From Congzhengia minquanensis (GTDB lineage Bacteria; Bacillota; Clostridia; UBA1381; UBA9506): a stretch of 64,000 nucleotides of DNA. Below, in pieces: positions 43,571 to 51,981 of this stretch. Below the pieces are notes generated by a model. It worked only from the letters and a program-made list of their open reading frames with translations, did not search any database and had not been told where the DNA came from. Position 1 is the first letter of the stretch. Every line of letters starts with the position of its first letter. The stretch covers positions 1 to 64,000 of the forward strand of contig NZ_JACRSU010000002.1 of assembly GCF_014384785.1 (NCBI RefSeq), read 5' to 3'. Position numbers and translations under genes: made by a program.

Positions 43571-44854
43571 TTATTTTTCCTCACTTTCTTTTCCCGTCAG
43601 AAAATAAACCATTTCAAGTGAAACATTTTGGGCAACTGCAACCACGTCTTCCGGAGTAACTTTTTCAATTTCTGCAATATACTCCTCTAGGCTGATTTGC
43701 GTGTTTGTAATGGTCTGCCCGAGGTAATAGTCGCAAAGATATGCGATGCTGTCGCCAATTGTCCGCAATGAATTCACAATACTTTTCACCGCAGCATCGA
43801 ATTCTGTTTCAGTAAATTTGCCCTGCTTCATCAAATCAACCTGGGCAAAAATTTCGTCTAACGCCTGTTGTTTGTTGCCGCTTTCAATTCCTGCCGATAG
43901 AATCATCAGCCCTTTAAACCGTTCCAGCCTGGAACCGGCATAATATGCCAGGCTCAGCTTCTCTCTCACCTCGTTAAACAGCTTGCAGTGGGCTCCGCCT
44001 CCCAAAATTCCATTGTAAACCATCAGCTTGTAATAGTCCTTGCTGGTGGGAGAAACCGATGTTTTATACCCCAGGCAAAGTTTTGCCTGCGTCACGTCGA
44101 ACCGTTCCGTCACCTCTTTGCCGCCTAAGTTTTTATGATACAAATCAGGAACCGGATAGGTAAAATTTGCAAATTGAATTGCTTCAAACCGCTTTTGTGC
44201 ATAGGCACAAATTTTGCTCACGTCTGCGTTTCCTGTTACAAAAATATCAATCGGCCCGGTCTTAAGCAAATTCTGATAGAAGGCATATAATTCTTCTGCA
44301 TCAATGTTCTCCACTTTCTCTGCGCTTCCCAGCTCATGAACAGAATATACGTCGCCCTCACACATGTTTTCAATTAACCGCCAAACGGAATAGGCCCGTT
44401 TTTCGTTTACCAGCGCGTTGATGTCGTTCATTAAATTTGCCTTTTCCTGACTGACATAGGTTGGGCAAAATGCACCGTTTTCTAAATATGGGTCTAACAG
44501 CATGTCGAACAAAAATTCCAACACCTTGTCGAAGCAAGCTTCCCCCTCCGGCAAATATGCGTCGTCTACAGCAGTAACTGCAAACGTTAAAATCTGGTCA
44601 ATGCCCTTTCGTTTAATATCCGTTGAAAAAGACGCTCCAAAAAGACCCTGAAGATAAGCCGACATGGAAGGCTCATCCGGAAACTTCCTGCTTCCACGGC
44701 GCATAACATCTGCTAAAAGCGCACACTTTGAAGCAGTTTCCTCCTTCAGCTCGTTATGGATATTAATACTCACATAGGTTGTTTTAAATTTATTTACCGG
44801 GATATAATATAAATTTAGTCCCTGTTTCAAATTAAAGCATTTCACACTGTCCAT
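43571..44854 (-). CDS. M16-family protein without zinc motif (YfmF-like)
   Basis: This 427-residue M16 homologue has no HxxEH box: the equivalent place reads LLADVMRRGSRKFPDE. The C-terminal half has the YAGSRLERFKGLMILSAGIE block of the family's R/Y region. It is probably the non-catalytic partner of the M16 peptidase two bases downstream. ATG 44854 is chosen because GAGGAG lies 7 bases before it; an in-frame TTG at 44869 precedes that site. It follows rsmI in the same operon. Confidence 0.92.
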   Translation of the reverse strand: MDSVKCFNLKQGLNLYYIPVNKFKTTYVSINIHNELKEETASKCALLADVMRRGSRKFPDEPSMSAYLQGLFGASFSTDIKRKGIDQILTFAVTAVDDAYLPEGEACFDKVLEFLFDMLLDPYLENGAFCPTYVSQEKANLMNDINALVNEKRAYSVWRLIENMCEGDVYSVHELGSAEKVENIDAEELYAFYQNLLKTGPIDIFVTGNADVSKICAYAQKRFEAIQFANFTYPVPDLYHKNLGGKEVTERFDVTQAKLCLGYKTSVSPTSKDYYKLMVYNGILGGGAHCKLFNEVREKLSLAYYAGSRLERFKGLMILSAGIESGNKQQALDEIFAQVDLMKQGKFTETEFDAAVKSIVNSLRTIGDSIAYLCDYYLGQTITNTQISLEEYIAEIEKVTPEDVVAVAQNVSLEMVYFLTGKESEEK

Positions 44855-44865
44855 ATCCAATCTCC

Positions 44866-45705
44866 TCAATTCTTTATTGTTTCCGCATAAATTTCCCGCT
44901 TGGAAACACCGCGGTCCTGCGCAACCTTTTTCATTGCCTCTTTTTTATCCAAGCCCGCCCGCATATAATAATTAATATGCTCCAAAACGGACATATTATC
45001 AAAAACTGTTGTCTCTTTTGCATCTTTCGCCCCTTCCACCACAAGCACAAATTCACCTTTGGGCGGCACATCTTCAAAATGGCTGATTGCACCGCTGATG
45101 GTAGTATATAAAAATTCTTCATATTTTTTTGTAAGTTCGCGGGCAACAGTAATCTTTCGGTCACCAAAATATTCCAGCATGTCGCGCAGAGTGTTTAAAA
45201 GCTTGTGGGGCGCTTCATAAAAAATGAGCGTATATTTGCTAAATTTCACAGAAGATAAATGGTCAATCCTGCTCTTTTTATTCACGCTTAAAAAGCCTTC
45301 AAAGGAAAAGCGCGATGTGGGAAGCGAGGAGCAAATCAGCGCATTAATTGCCGCAACTGCACCGGGAATGGGAACAACACGAATGTGCTCGTCCACACAG
45401 AGCCTTACAATGTCCTCACCGGGGTCAGAGATGGCCGGCGTGCCGGCATCTGTAACCAGGGCGGCGTTTTGCCCGTCTTTTAACCTTTTTATAATTTGTT
45501 CGCCGCGCTCTCTGATGTTGTGCTCATAATAGCTGATCATGGGTTTGCTGATTTCAAAATGGTTTAACAGCTTAAGGGAATGCCGCGTGTCCTCCGCCGC
45601 AATGAAATCCACTTCCTTTAAAATTCTCAGCGCCCTGTATGTAATATCCTCTAAATTGCCAACCGGCGTTGCAACCAAATATAATACGCCTGCTTGTTCG
45701 CTCAT
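44866..45705 (-). CDS. rsmI: 16S rRNA (cytidine1402-2'-O)-methyltransferase
   Basis: The 279-residue protein is of the tetrapyrrole-methylase fold. It begins with LYLVATPVGNLEDITYRAL and shows AAEDTRHS, LVTDAGTPAISDPGE and the PIPGAVAAINAL segment, all typical of RsmI, which methylates C1402 of 16S rRNA near the decoding site using SAM. Length is usual. It lies 12 bases after the trmN6-like gene and 11 bases before the M16 pair. Confidence 0.96.
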   Translation of the reverse strand: MSEQAGVLYLVATPVGNLEDITYRALRILKEVDFIAAEDTRHSLKLLNHFEISKPMISYYEHNIRERGEQIIKRLKDGQNAALVTDAGTPAISDPGEDIVRLCVDEHIRVVPIPGAVAAINALICSSLPTSRFSFEGFLSVNKKSRIDHLSSVKFSKYTLIFYEAPHKLLNTLRDMLEYFGDRKITVARELTKKYEEFLYTTISGAISHFEDVPPKGEFVLVVEGAKDAKETTVFDNMSVLEHINYYMRAGLDKKEAMKKVAQDRGVSKREIYAETIKN

Positions 45706-45717
45706 AAACGTCCTCCG

Positions 45718-46401
45718 CTAAAAATTGACATACAGCGGTTTTGTTACAACAATTCCGCTGTTCCTGTCCTTTTGTCCTTCAACCAAAACCAATGACGGCG
45801 CGCTGTTCGGCCCAGCGCACACCCAGGTCATTTTCTTCGGTTCAATCTTATAGTTTCTCATCAGCACAAAAATATCCACAAGCCGTTCCGCCCTGTGCAC
45901 CATATAAAACCGCCCGCCGCTTTTAAGCAGAAAGGCGCTGGAGCGCACAACGTCCTCTAAGGTGCAAAAAATTTCGTGCCGCGCAATCTGCACGCTAAAC
46001 GAGCCGTTCATTTTGCCGGTACCCTTTACCATATATGGCGGATTGCAGCTCACGACATCGAAACTGCCGCTGGCAAACATCATTTTTACGTCTTTTAAAT
46101 CGCCGCAAATTACTTTAATTTTATCCTCCAGGCCATTTAGCGCAACCGACCTGTTTGCAATTGCACACATCTCTTCCTGAAGCTCTAAGGCGGTAAAATC
46201 AGCGCATTTTGTATATTTGCAGAGCAAAATCGGAACAATTGCCGTTCCGCTGCACAGGTCTATCACCTTTTCCTTTGGCTTTGCCGCAATAAATTTCGCC
46301 AAAACCGCGGCGTCTGTTCCGTAACAGAATTTCGTTTTGTCCTGAATGATTTGAAATCCGCCGCCCAAATCCTCAATCCGTTCATTTTCGTTCAGCACCA
46401 T
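45718..46401 (-). CDS. tRNA1(Val) (adenine37-N6)-methyltransferase family protein (TrmN6/YabB)
   Basis: The 227-residue SAM-dependent methyltransferase has the Rossmann motif VIDLCSGTAIVPILL and the N6-adenine motif VVSCNPPYMVKG. The first 40 residues (FQIIQDKTKFCYGTDAAVLA) match the YabB/TrmN6 group, which methylates A37 of tRNA in E. coli; Bacillota members have the same place beside rsmI. Function here is inferred from that family. It lies 20 bases after recR. Confidence 0.92.
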   Translation of the reverse strand: MVLNENERIEDLGGGFQIIQDKTKFCYGTDAAVLAKFIAAKPKEKVIDLCSGTAIVPILLCKYTKCADFTALELQEEMCAIANRSVALNGLEDKIKVICGDLKDVKMMFASGSFDVVSCNPPYMVKGTGKMNGSFSVQIARHEIFCTLEDVVRSSAFLLKSGGRFYMVHRAERLVDIFVLMRNYKIEPKKMTWVCAGPNSAPSLVLVEGQKDRNSGIVVTKPLYVNF

Positions 46402-46421
46402 AAAAAGCCTAAGCCTTTCTG

Positions 46422-47015
46422 TTAAATTTCATGCCGGCCTTCCAGCGCCCGGGTAATCGTAATTTCGTCCGCATACTCAAGCTCGCCGCCAACGGGCAGG
46501 CCGTGGGCAATTCTGGTAACCTTAATGCCAAAAGGCTTAAACAGCTTAGAAATATACATTGCCGTCGCCTCGCCCTCAATGGTTGGGTTCGTGGCCATAA
46601 TAATTTCGCGGACCGGTTCTTTTTCCGTCCGCACCAACAGTTCTTTTATTTTAATATCATTTGGACCAATTCCGTCCATCGGGGAAATCACGCCATGAAG
46701 CACATGATAGACACCGGAAAATTCTTTTGTTTTTTCCATAGCCAAAATGTCTTTCGGATTTTCCACCACGCAAATCACACCGTGGTCCCGCTTGGTATTT
46801 GCGCAAATCGCACAAGGAACGCTGTCTGTCAGAGACTGACAAACCGGACAAAAGGTTATTTTCTCTTTTGCCGCCAAAAGTGATTTCGCAAACCTCTCCA
46901 CCTGGTCCTTCGGCTGTTTTAAAATATGGAAAGCAAGCCGTTCTGCCGACCGTTTTCCAATTCCGGGAAGCTTGGCAAATTCCTCAATCAGTTGTGCAAT
47001 TGGAAGTGCATACAT
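46422..47015 (-). CDS. recR: recombination mediator protein RecR
   Basis: The 197-residue protein has an N-terminal helix-hairpin-helix ([17 protein letters not shown]), a C4 zinc finger ([16 protein letters not shown]), a Toprim domain ([15 protein letters not shown]) and a C-terminal Walker B-like region ([18 protein letters not shown]). RecR loads RecA with RecO and RecF at gaps. Its start abuts the stop of the upstream homocysteine-methyltransferase-like gene. The common neighbours dnaX and ybaB are absent. Confidence 0.97.
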   Translation of the reverse strand: MYALPIAQLIEEFAKLPGIGKRSAERLAFHILKQPKDQVERFAKSLLAAKEKITFCPVCQSLTDSVPCAICANTKRDHGVICVVENPKDILAMEKTKEFSGVYHVLHGVISPMDGIGPNDIKIKELLVRTEKEPVREIIMATNPTIEGEATAMYISKLFKPFGIKVTRIAHGLPVGGELEYADEITITRALEGRHEI

Positions 47016-48104
47016 TTAAAAATCTCCTTCTTGTCCGCTTAAAATCAATGCGCCATACTCTTTTGCAGTTATCTCGCCATATTCGTCAGACTTCACCGCT
47101 GCCCTGCCCGGATAGGCAAAAACTGCCCGTTCTAAAATATCAATTTCCTTAGACAGAAAGCAAACAGGCGGAAGTCCTGCCTGAATCAATTTTTCAATGA
47201 CAAAATCCACTTCTGAAAGCTTGGATACCTTTTCTAAATCAATTTCAATCAGTTTGGTGTTTTTTCCTATCGTTCGGTTTTCAAAGTCAAAAAAACAAAT
47301 CTGGTTTTTGCCGCAAACCGCATTCACCGTTGGAAAATCGGGCATAAACGGCTCAAGCTGCCACAGTTCTTTGGCAATTTGCGCCGTAAAGCGTGCGTCG
47401 GCTCCTTTGCCAGCGCCAAACATGACACACTTGTTATTCACAAAATCCTGCGCATACTGGGCATATTCCGTGGGAGTGATGAAACCGCCTGCGCCGGGAA
47501 ACACAAAAAGCGGAACCGAGGCAAACTCTTTCATTTCTAAAAGTATGTCTAATGCGAGGTCACAGTCTTCTGCCATAACTCCTAACGCGCTGATGCCAAG
47601 GCTTTGAAGCGTTATCACAGACGAAGCAATATTGAATCCGTCGGCAAGATGCAGATTGTTTTGAAAATCCAGCAAAACACAAACCGGCAGGTCGCACACT
47701 TCTTTTACGGCATACACTGCATATTTTGCCTCTGCAAGGGTTTGAAATCCAAACAAAAACATCACGGCGCCAGGGGCATTTTCATAAAGAAATGCGGCCT
47801 CATTTTTTATAATTTTGCAGAAACCGTCAACACTGAGCGTACCGCCGGAAAAAACGGTTCGCTCCTTTGGCGGTGCGACGGCGCTGCACACAAAAGCATG
47901 CTCTTTGGCAGCGTTCTCCGTTTGGCGAAACGCCTCAAGCTTTTCCGCTTCTTTAGAATAGAGATAGGTTGGCGCAATGAAAAAGTTTGCGCCGCTGTCT
48001 AAAAACGCGCCAAATGTTTGATATATGTGCTCTGTTCTTTCAAAAAATGCAGCAGGCAGAAGCACGTTAGACTTTGTAATCTGTTTAAACTGTTCTTTTG
48101 TCAT
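47016..48104 (-). CDS. degenerate homocysteine S-methyltransferase-like protein
   Basis: The 362-residue protein resembles the homocysteine-binding barrel of methionine synthase MetH, followed by a short remnant like the start of its pterin-binding domain. Key residues are missing. The usual DGAMGT start is absent, TNTF is replaced by APTY, and the zinc-binding GGCCG is replaced by FGAGKGAD at KCVMFGAGKGADARF. It therefore cannot bind zinc in the known way. Even so, the frame is intact and it sits in a tight operon (recR directly after, DUF4340 11 bases before). It may be a structural or regulatory relative, or an enzyme of changed chemistry. Confidence 0.65.
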   Translation of the reverse strand: MTKEQFKQITKSNVLLPAAFFERTEHIYQTFGAFLDSGANFFIAPTYLYSKEAEKLEAFRQTENAAKEHAFVCSAVAPPKERTVFSGGTLSVDGFCKIIKNEAAFLYENAPGAVMFLFGFQTLAEAKYAVYAVKEVCDLPVCVLLDFQNNLHLADGFNIASSVITLQSLGISALGVMAEDCDLALDILLEMKEFASVPLFVFPGAGGFITPTEYAQYAQDFVNNKCVMFGAGKGADARFTAQIAKELWQLEPFMPDFPTVNAVCGKNQICFFDFENRTIGKNTKLIEIDLEKVSKLSEVDFVIEKLIQAGLPPVCFLSKEIDILERAVFAYPGRAAVKSDEYGEITAKEYGALILSGQEGDF

Positions 48105-48115
48105 GTTGCCCCCTG

Positions 48116-49495
48116 TTAGTTTGCGCCTTTTACCGTTTCTTCAAGTTTCGAAAGCACGCCTTCAAAATTCTTTTTGTTCGTTATGCTGTTGCCTTTTCCG
48201 TCAACGGTAACGCGGTAATTCCGCTCGTCAACCGGCAGAAATTCAACCAGAGTAGTACTGCCGTCTTTCTTCGTATATTTAATGTAGGCCGCAGGGGTTA
48301 CAGTTGGCTCTTTGGTTAAATCAAGGCTGTCCAAGCTGATGCCGATTACTGCCTGATAAGCCTTTGAAAAAGTTTCTTTTTGAATTTTAACACCATTGAT
48401 GTAATATTCCTCCGCGCCTTTTTCGCCCTTGATTTCCATATCATATTTCGTGTTGCCTGAAACCACTTCCACCTTATCAACGTTGCTGATATATTCCACG
48501 TGAATTAAATTGCTCATCAAATCCACATAGGCTACGTCTAAAAACGTCAAACTGGATTTCGGCACCGCATAAACGGTGTCGTAACCCTCCTCCATTAAAA
48601 ACCTGTAGGTTTCGGTTTTCCCGCCGACTTTCATATTAAGTGTTTTATCCGCCGTACCTACAGAAAACTCAGCATAGGGGGCGTCAAGACCATATATGCT
48701 TAAATTATCCGGATGGTCCTCCACCACCGCCGCTGCCTGAAACGCTTCAAAACAGCTAATAATTTTGTCTGTAAACACTTGTCCGTTCATTTCAGCAAAA
48801 ACGGGTTCCAGCATCCTCCACTGATAGTTTGGATTTTCGCTGGTTCCAATGTTTGTGTTTTCAAGCTTAACCGCCGTGTTGCCCTGTTTTGACATATAAA
48901 CATGTTTTAAGGTACTCAGGTCGGACGAGTCTACCGAAATCAGCGATAGGTCGCGCAGAGACTGGCTTGAAGGAATTAAACTTTCTGAGCCATAGGTGTT
49001 TTTCAGATAAATCTTCTCATCGTCTGACACCATAATATAATAGTCCTGCCCGTCCAGCGTTTTGTTGCCCACCGTAATTCTTTTTGTCGTGCCATCGTTG
49101 AAGAAAAGCTCGGCATAGCCTGTGGGAGCTGAAAATCCGAAGTCAGCTGCTTTTTCCGAAGTTTCCGAAACCGTTTTTTTCACCGACACAGACGTGCAGG
49201 TGTAAAGAAGCGATTTTACGTTAGTCTGTTTGAGGCGGATTGTGCTGTCGCCATTCATCACCCAAGTTTCACCGCTTAAAGACACCGCATATTCCTCATC
49301 GGCATTTTTAATTTGAATTTTCGATACGTTTTCACTGTTCCCTTTATATATGCTGAACATATCGTCTTCAGCGGGCTGCTGCGTGACATTCGCGCTGTTA
49401 TCGTTTTCCGGCAGATATTTTGAAACGAAATACATCGCGCCGCCCAAAACGGCAACCACTATGGCGATAATTATAATATTCCGGTATAATTTCAT
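48116..49495 (-). CDS. DUF4340 domain protein, membrane-anchored
   Basis: The 459-residue protein has an N-terminal membrane segment (residues about 6-26) and a large extracytoplasmic part made of repeated beta-rich units, with NVSKIQIKNADEEYAVSL near residue 55 and a central ISVDSSDLSTLKHVYM. This is the DUF4340 pattern. In many bacteria DUF4340 genes lie next to GldG/GldF-like ABC export genes; here none is present, and it heads a housekeeping operon. Function is unknown. Confidence 0.85.
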   Translation of the reverse strand: MKLYRNIIIIAIVVAVLGGAMYFVSKYLPENDNSANVTQQPAEDDMFSIYKGNSENVSKIQIKNADEEYAVSLSGETWVMNGDSTIRLKQTNVKSLLYTCTSVSVKKTVSETSEKAADFGFSAPTGYAELFFNDGTTKRITVGNKTLDGQDYYIMVSDDEKIYLKNTYGSESLIPSSQSLRDLSLISVDSSDLSTLKHVYMSKQGNTAVKLENTNIGTSENPNYQWRMLEPVFAEMNGQVFTDKIISCFEAFQAAAVVEDHPDNLSIYGLDAPYAEFSVGTADKTLNMKVGGKTETYRFLMEEGYDTVYAVPKSSLTFLDVAYVDLMSNLIHVEYISNVDKVEVVSGNTKYDMEIKGEKGAEEYYINGVKIQKETFSKAYQAVIGISLDSLDLTKEPTVTPAAYIKYTKKDGSTTLVEFLPVDERNYRVTVDGKGNSITNKKNFEGVLSKLEETVKGAN

Positions 49496-49531
49496 AAGTT
49501 TTCCTCCGTGTCATACAAGATTAACATTATT

Positions 49532-49560
49532 ATTTTACTACAACCGGACGTTTATTTCAA
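49532..49560 (-). promoter_or_regulatory. sigma-A-type promoter of the DUF4340-lgt operon
   Basis: On the minus strand TTGAAA (49560-49555), 17 bases, TAAAAT (49537-49532), 36 bases before the DUF4340 gene start. Confidence 0.55.
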
Positions 49561-49590
49561 GCGTAACATGTGATAATTACAAAAAGTTTA

Positions 49591-49620
49591 AAAAAAGGCG
49601 GAAAGCGTAAGCTTTCCGCC
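49591..49620 (-). terminator. terminator of the FAD oxidoreductase gene
   Basis: A 10-bp GC-rich stem (GGCGGAAAGC at 49597-49606 with its complement at 49611-49620) and a 4-base loop; read on the minus strand it is followed by six T residues (49596-49591). Confidence 0.8.
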
Positions 49621-49625
49621 AAAAC

Positions 49626-50918
49626 TTATACTTCGTTGTTAGGAAGGTATGCGCCGATCGTTTGAAGGCTTTTAAAAAGCTCCGGCAGTTTCACGTTTCT
49701 TACGTCTTCTGCCTCACATGCCAAAGCCGCGGCGGTGCCTGCCGCCTGGCCCGTGATAAAGCACCCCGGCATGACGCGGACAGAAGCCTGCATCTGCCTG
49801 TCAGTTCCAATACACCGCCCCGCCACTAATACGTTTGAAAATGATTTTGGAACTAACGACCGGAATGGAATGCCATAAGACTCACCTTTTTTAAACCGCA
49901 AGGTTTCATATTCCTTTTCAAAGCGTTCATATTCCTTTTTGTCCGTGTTCATTACGTGAATGTCAACCGGATAGCAATAGCGACCGATTTCATCTTCAAA
50001 CACAGCACGCGAAATAAAATCGTTAACGTTCAATGTATAGTCGCAGGTAATTCTGCGGGACTCCCGCACGCCTAAAATTGCAGCAGTGCCGCAAAGGGAC
50101 ATGCGCTCATAACCTTTTAAATAGGTTTTATAATATGTTTCATATTCCATCATGGATTTTCTGCCCCACATCATTCCTTTGGACAGAGAAACCTCATCTG
50201 TTGGGTTCACGCCAAAGGTGTGTCCGATATTGCCGCCGCCTATGCCGTCTTCCCGGTGAAAAAATCCGGGCAGGTGGCGGTCTTCAAAACTGAGCACACC
50301 GTCTTGAAAGGCCTGTTCTATATACTTGTTTTCAGGCTCGCAGATTTTATCACGGTCTATATTTGCCCATAAACTGCAAAGGGTTTGGGGCATCACAGTT
50401 CCGTTTTCGTCTCCCATTTCAAACTCACCGCCGCCAAAGGCGCACAAATCACCGTCGCCTGTGCAGTCAATGTAAATTTTAGCTTTCACGGTAAACAGTC
50501 CGCTTTTTGAACCCAAAATCACCGATTCAATCCGTCCGTGGCGGGCAATGACGTCATAAACGGTAGTGAAAAAGGAAAATTGAATTCCCGCCTGCGTAAT
50601 AATCCTGTCGTATTCCCGTTTTAATTCTTCTGTGTCAATGGGCGTCCAATATGTATTAAGCGGCACGTGCTTCGATACGTTTTTTCGAATTTCAAGCCCA
50701 ATGCCGGAAGCGACCATATTCACTCCGTCGTCAAAGGGCGCAAAGGCCGGCACCATGCCGGACGTGCCAAGCCCGCCAAATGCGCCGCAGGACTCGGCAA
50801 GAAAGACTGATTTTCCTTTTTTTGCAGCAGCAACCGCCGCCGCTACACCTGCTGCACCGCCGCCTGCCACAAACACATCGGTTTCATACTTTTGAAACAA
50901 CTCTTTCTGATATAACAT
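49626..50918 (-). CDS. FAD-dependent oxidoreductase
   Basis: The 430-residue protein has an N-terminal Rossmann FAD-binding motif VFVAGGGAAGVAAAVAAA, followed by AESCGAFGGLGTSG; a later IYIDCTGDGDLCAFGG and the C-terminal FITGQAAGTAAALA also contact FAD in this family (FAD_oxidored, PF12831-like). No signal peptide is seen. Members are of unknown or varied specificity and often occur near carbohydrate genes. It follows the thioesterase gene after 13 bases and probably shares its transcript. The substrate cannot be predicted. Confidence 0.88.
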   Translation of the reverse strand: MLYQKELFQKYETDVFVAGGGAAGVAAAVAAAKKGKSVFLAESCGAFGGLGTSGMVPAFAPFDDGVNMVASGIGLEIRKNVSKHVPLNTYWTPIDTEELKREYDRIITQAGIQFSFFTTVYDVIARHGRIESVILGSKSGLFTVKAKIYIDCTGDGDLCAFGGGEFEMGDENGTVMPQTLCSLWANIDRDKICEPENKYIEQAFQDGVLSFEDRHLPGFFHREDGIGGGNIGHTFGVNPTDEVSLSKGMMWGRKSMMEYETYYKTYLKGYERMSLCGTAAILGVRESRRITCDYTLNVNDFISRAVFEDEIGRYCYPVDIHVMNTDKKEYERFEKEYETLRFKKGESYGIPFRSLVPKSFSNVLVAGRCIGTDRQMQASVRVMPGCFITGQAAGTAAALACEAEDVRNVKLPELFKSLQTIGAYLPNNEV

Positions 50919-50931
50919 TTTTTTCCTCCAA

Positions 50932-51390
50932 TCAGCCTTTATACTCCATTCTCCGCGCTTTTCTTAATTTTGCATTTTCATATTCCGTCCGTTCTTCCTC
51001 AGTTTCTAAAATCAATCCCGGTACCTCTGTTGGCCGCTCATTTTCGTCCAGTGCAACCATAACCACATAGGCGGTGTTAATCAACTTTCGCTCGCCGCTT
51101 AATTCCTCCACATAAACCGTAACTTTAATTTCCATGGAGGTTCGTCCGGCATAGGTTATTTTTCCTAAAATCAACACGGTGTCGTTAGCATATGCCGGCG
51201 CCTGAAACTGAAGCATATCCACCACGGCTGTTGTAACATTTCGTCCAGAATGTCTGCGGGCAACTACGGCTGCAACTACGTCAATCCAGCCCATAAGCTG
51301 GCCGCCGAACAAACGGCTGTATCCGTTTAAATTTCCCTGTGATAAAATGTGAACCTGTTCCGTAAAGGAATCTGAAACTTTTTTCTTCAT
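50932..51390 (-). CDS. acyl-CoA thioesterase (hotdog fold, YciA/BACH type)
   Basis: The 152-residue hotdog protein has LFGGQLMGWIDVVAAVVARRH, which holds the conserved Asp and Gly-Gly-Gln of the YciA/cytosolic acyl-CoA hydrolase group, and the middle strand VDMLQFQAPAYANDTV. Such enzymes cleave acyl-CoA thioesters, usually as hexamers in the cytoplasm. The binding site GAGGT overlaps the stop of a short upstream remnant at 51398-51517. FAD oxidoreductase follows downstream. Confidence 0.9.
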   Translation of the reverse strand: MKKKVSDSFTEQVHILSQGNLNGYSRLFGGQLMGWIDVVAAVVARRHSGRNVTTAVVDMLQFQAPAYANDTVLILGKITYAGRTSMEIKVTVYVEELSGERKLINTAYVVMVALDENERPTEVPGLILETEEERTEYENAKLRKARRMEYKG

Positions 51391-51397
51391 GTTTACC

Positions 51398-51517
51398 TCA
51401 ATTTTCTAAATGTTTTATAATTTCGGGCCATGCGTCTTCCGGATAGAATCTATGCGCGCCCTCGCTAATATATATCTTCCCTCAAAAAGAAACCCTTTAA
51501 CAAGTTAAATTTTGTTG
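51398..51517 (-). pseudogene. possible gene remnant (C-terminal tail only)
   Basis: After the stop of the DUF3795 gene, the minus strand has an open stretch without a start. It ends in a protein-like tail (REDIYISEGAHRFYPEDAW, then PEIIKHLEN) and a TGA fused to the ribosome site of the thioesterase gene. The EGAHRF part resembles the region of the catalytic His in alpha/beta hydrolases, but this is weak. It looks like the 3' end of a gene whose rest was lost. Confidence 0.4.
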
Positions 51518-51787
51518 CTACCCTTCCTGTTTCCACAGTTTGCACTGTTCAATTCTTGCACCAGATGGCGTATCACCATGTTCAGGGTCACAGGAGTACT
51601 GCGTCAATAAATCACAAGGAATATCGGGACAGTCGCCACAATGCACAAACCCCTTATTTTGACAGCACTTTGCCACAGGACATTCTCCATGAAACGGATT
51701 ACCTTTTGTTTCTATACAGCCCAAACAGCCACACGAATCTTTGTATGTACAGCCTGTACAATGTAGTCCGCATCTTGAATCAATCAT
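51518..51787 (-). CDS. cysteine-rich DUF3795 protein
   Basis: The 89-residue protein has 14 cysteines, mostly in CxxC-type pairs (CGLHCTGC, CGCLGC, CGDCPDIPC), the mark of DUF3795, a family thought to bind metal. It has no signal peptide. ATG 51787 is chosen because AGGAGGT lies 10 bases ahead, better spaced than the in-frame TTG at 51793. A promoter lies at 51952-51980. Function is unknown. On both sides there are short open stretches that may be remnants of other genes. Confidence 0.82.
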   Translation of the reverse strand: MIDSRCGLHCTGCTYKDSCGCLGCIETKGNPFHGECPVAKCCQNKGFVHCGDCPDIPCDLLTQYSCDPEHGDTPSGARIEQCKLWKQEG

Positions 51788-51899
51788 ATTCAAATACCTC
51801 CTGAAACTTTGATTTTATCGATTTGGGCACCAAATCATCAAAAACCGTTGCTATTTTAGATACTTTAATCTCTGAAAAAGCCAGTAATTTTAATGGTGT
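51780..51899 (-). pseudogene. possible gene remnant upstream of DUF3795
   Basis: A start-less open stretch of 39 codons ends in a protein-like sequence (KIATVFDDLVPKSIKSKF, then QEVFEYD). Its stop TGA overlaps the DUF3795 start by 8 bases, a spacing typical of coupled genes. A stop lies just before it. It may be the last part of a lost upstream gene; chance is not excluded. Confidence 0.3.
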
Positions 51900-51951
51900 T
51901 CACAGTTAAAAGTTTTTGGGTAGCACGAAACCAAATACTATTTTTTATAAT

Positions 51952-51980
51952 ATCATAACACCGCAGAAATACAAAGTCAA
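51952..51980 (-). promoter_or_regulatory. putative promoter before the DUF3795 gene
   Basis: On the minus strand TTGACT (51980-51975), 17 bases, TATGAT (51957-51952). The gap 51900-51981 holds nothing else that I can identify. Confidence 0.5.
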
Positions 51981-51981
51981 G

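Noticed and set aside
44854..44869. Longer start for the YfmF-like gene overlapping rsmI
   Set aside because: The upstream TTG precedes and overlaps the GAGGAG site; ATG 44854 has the right spacing to it.
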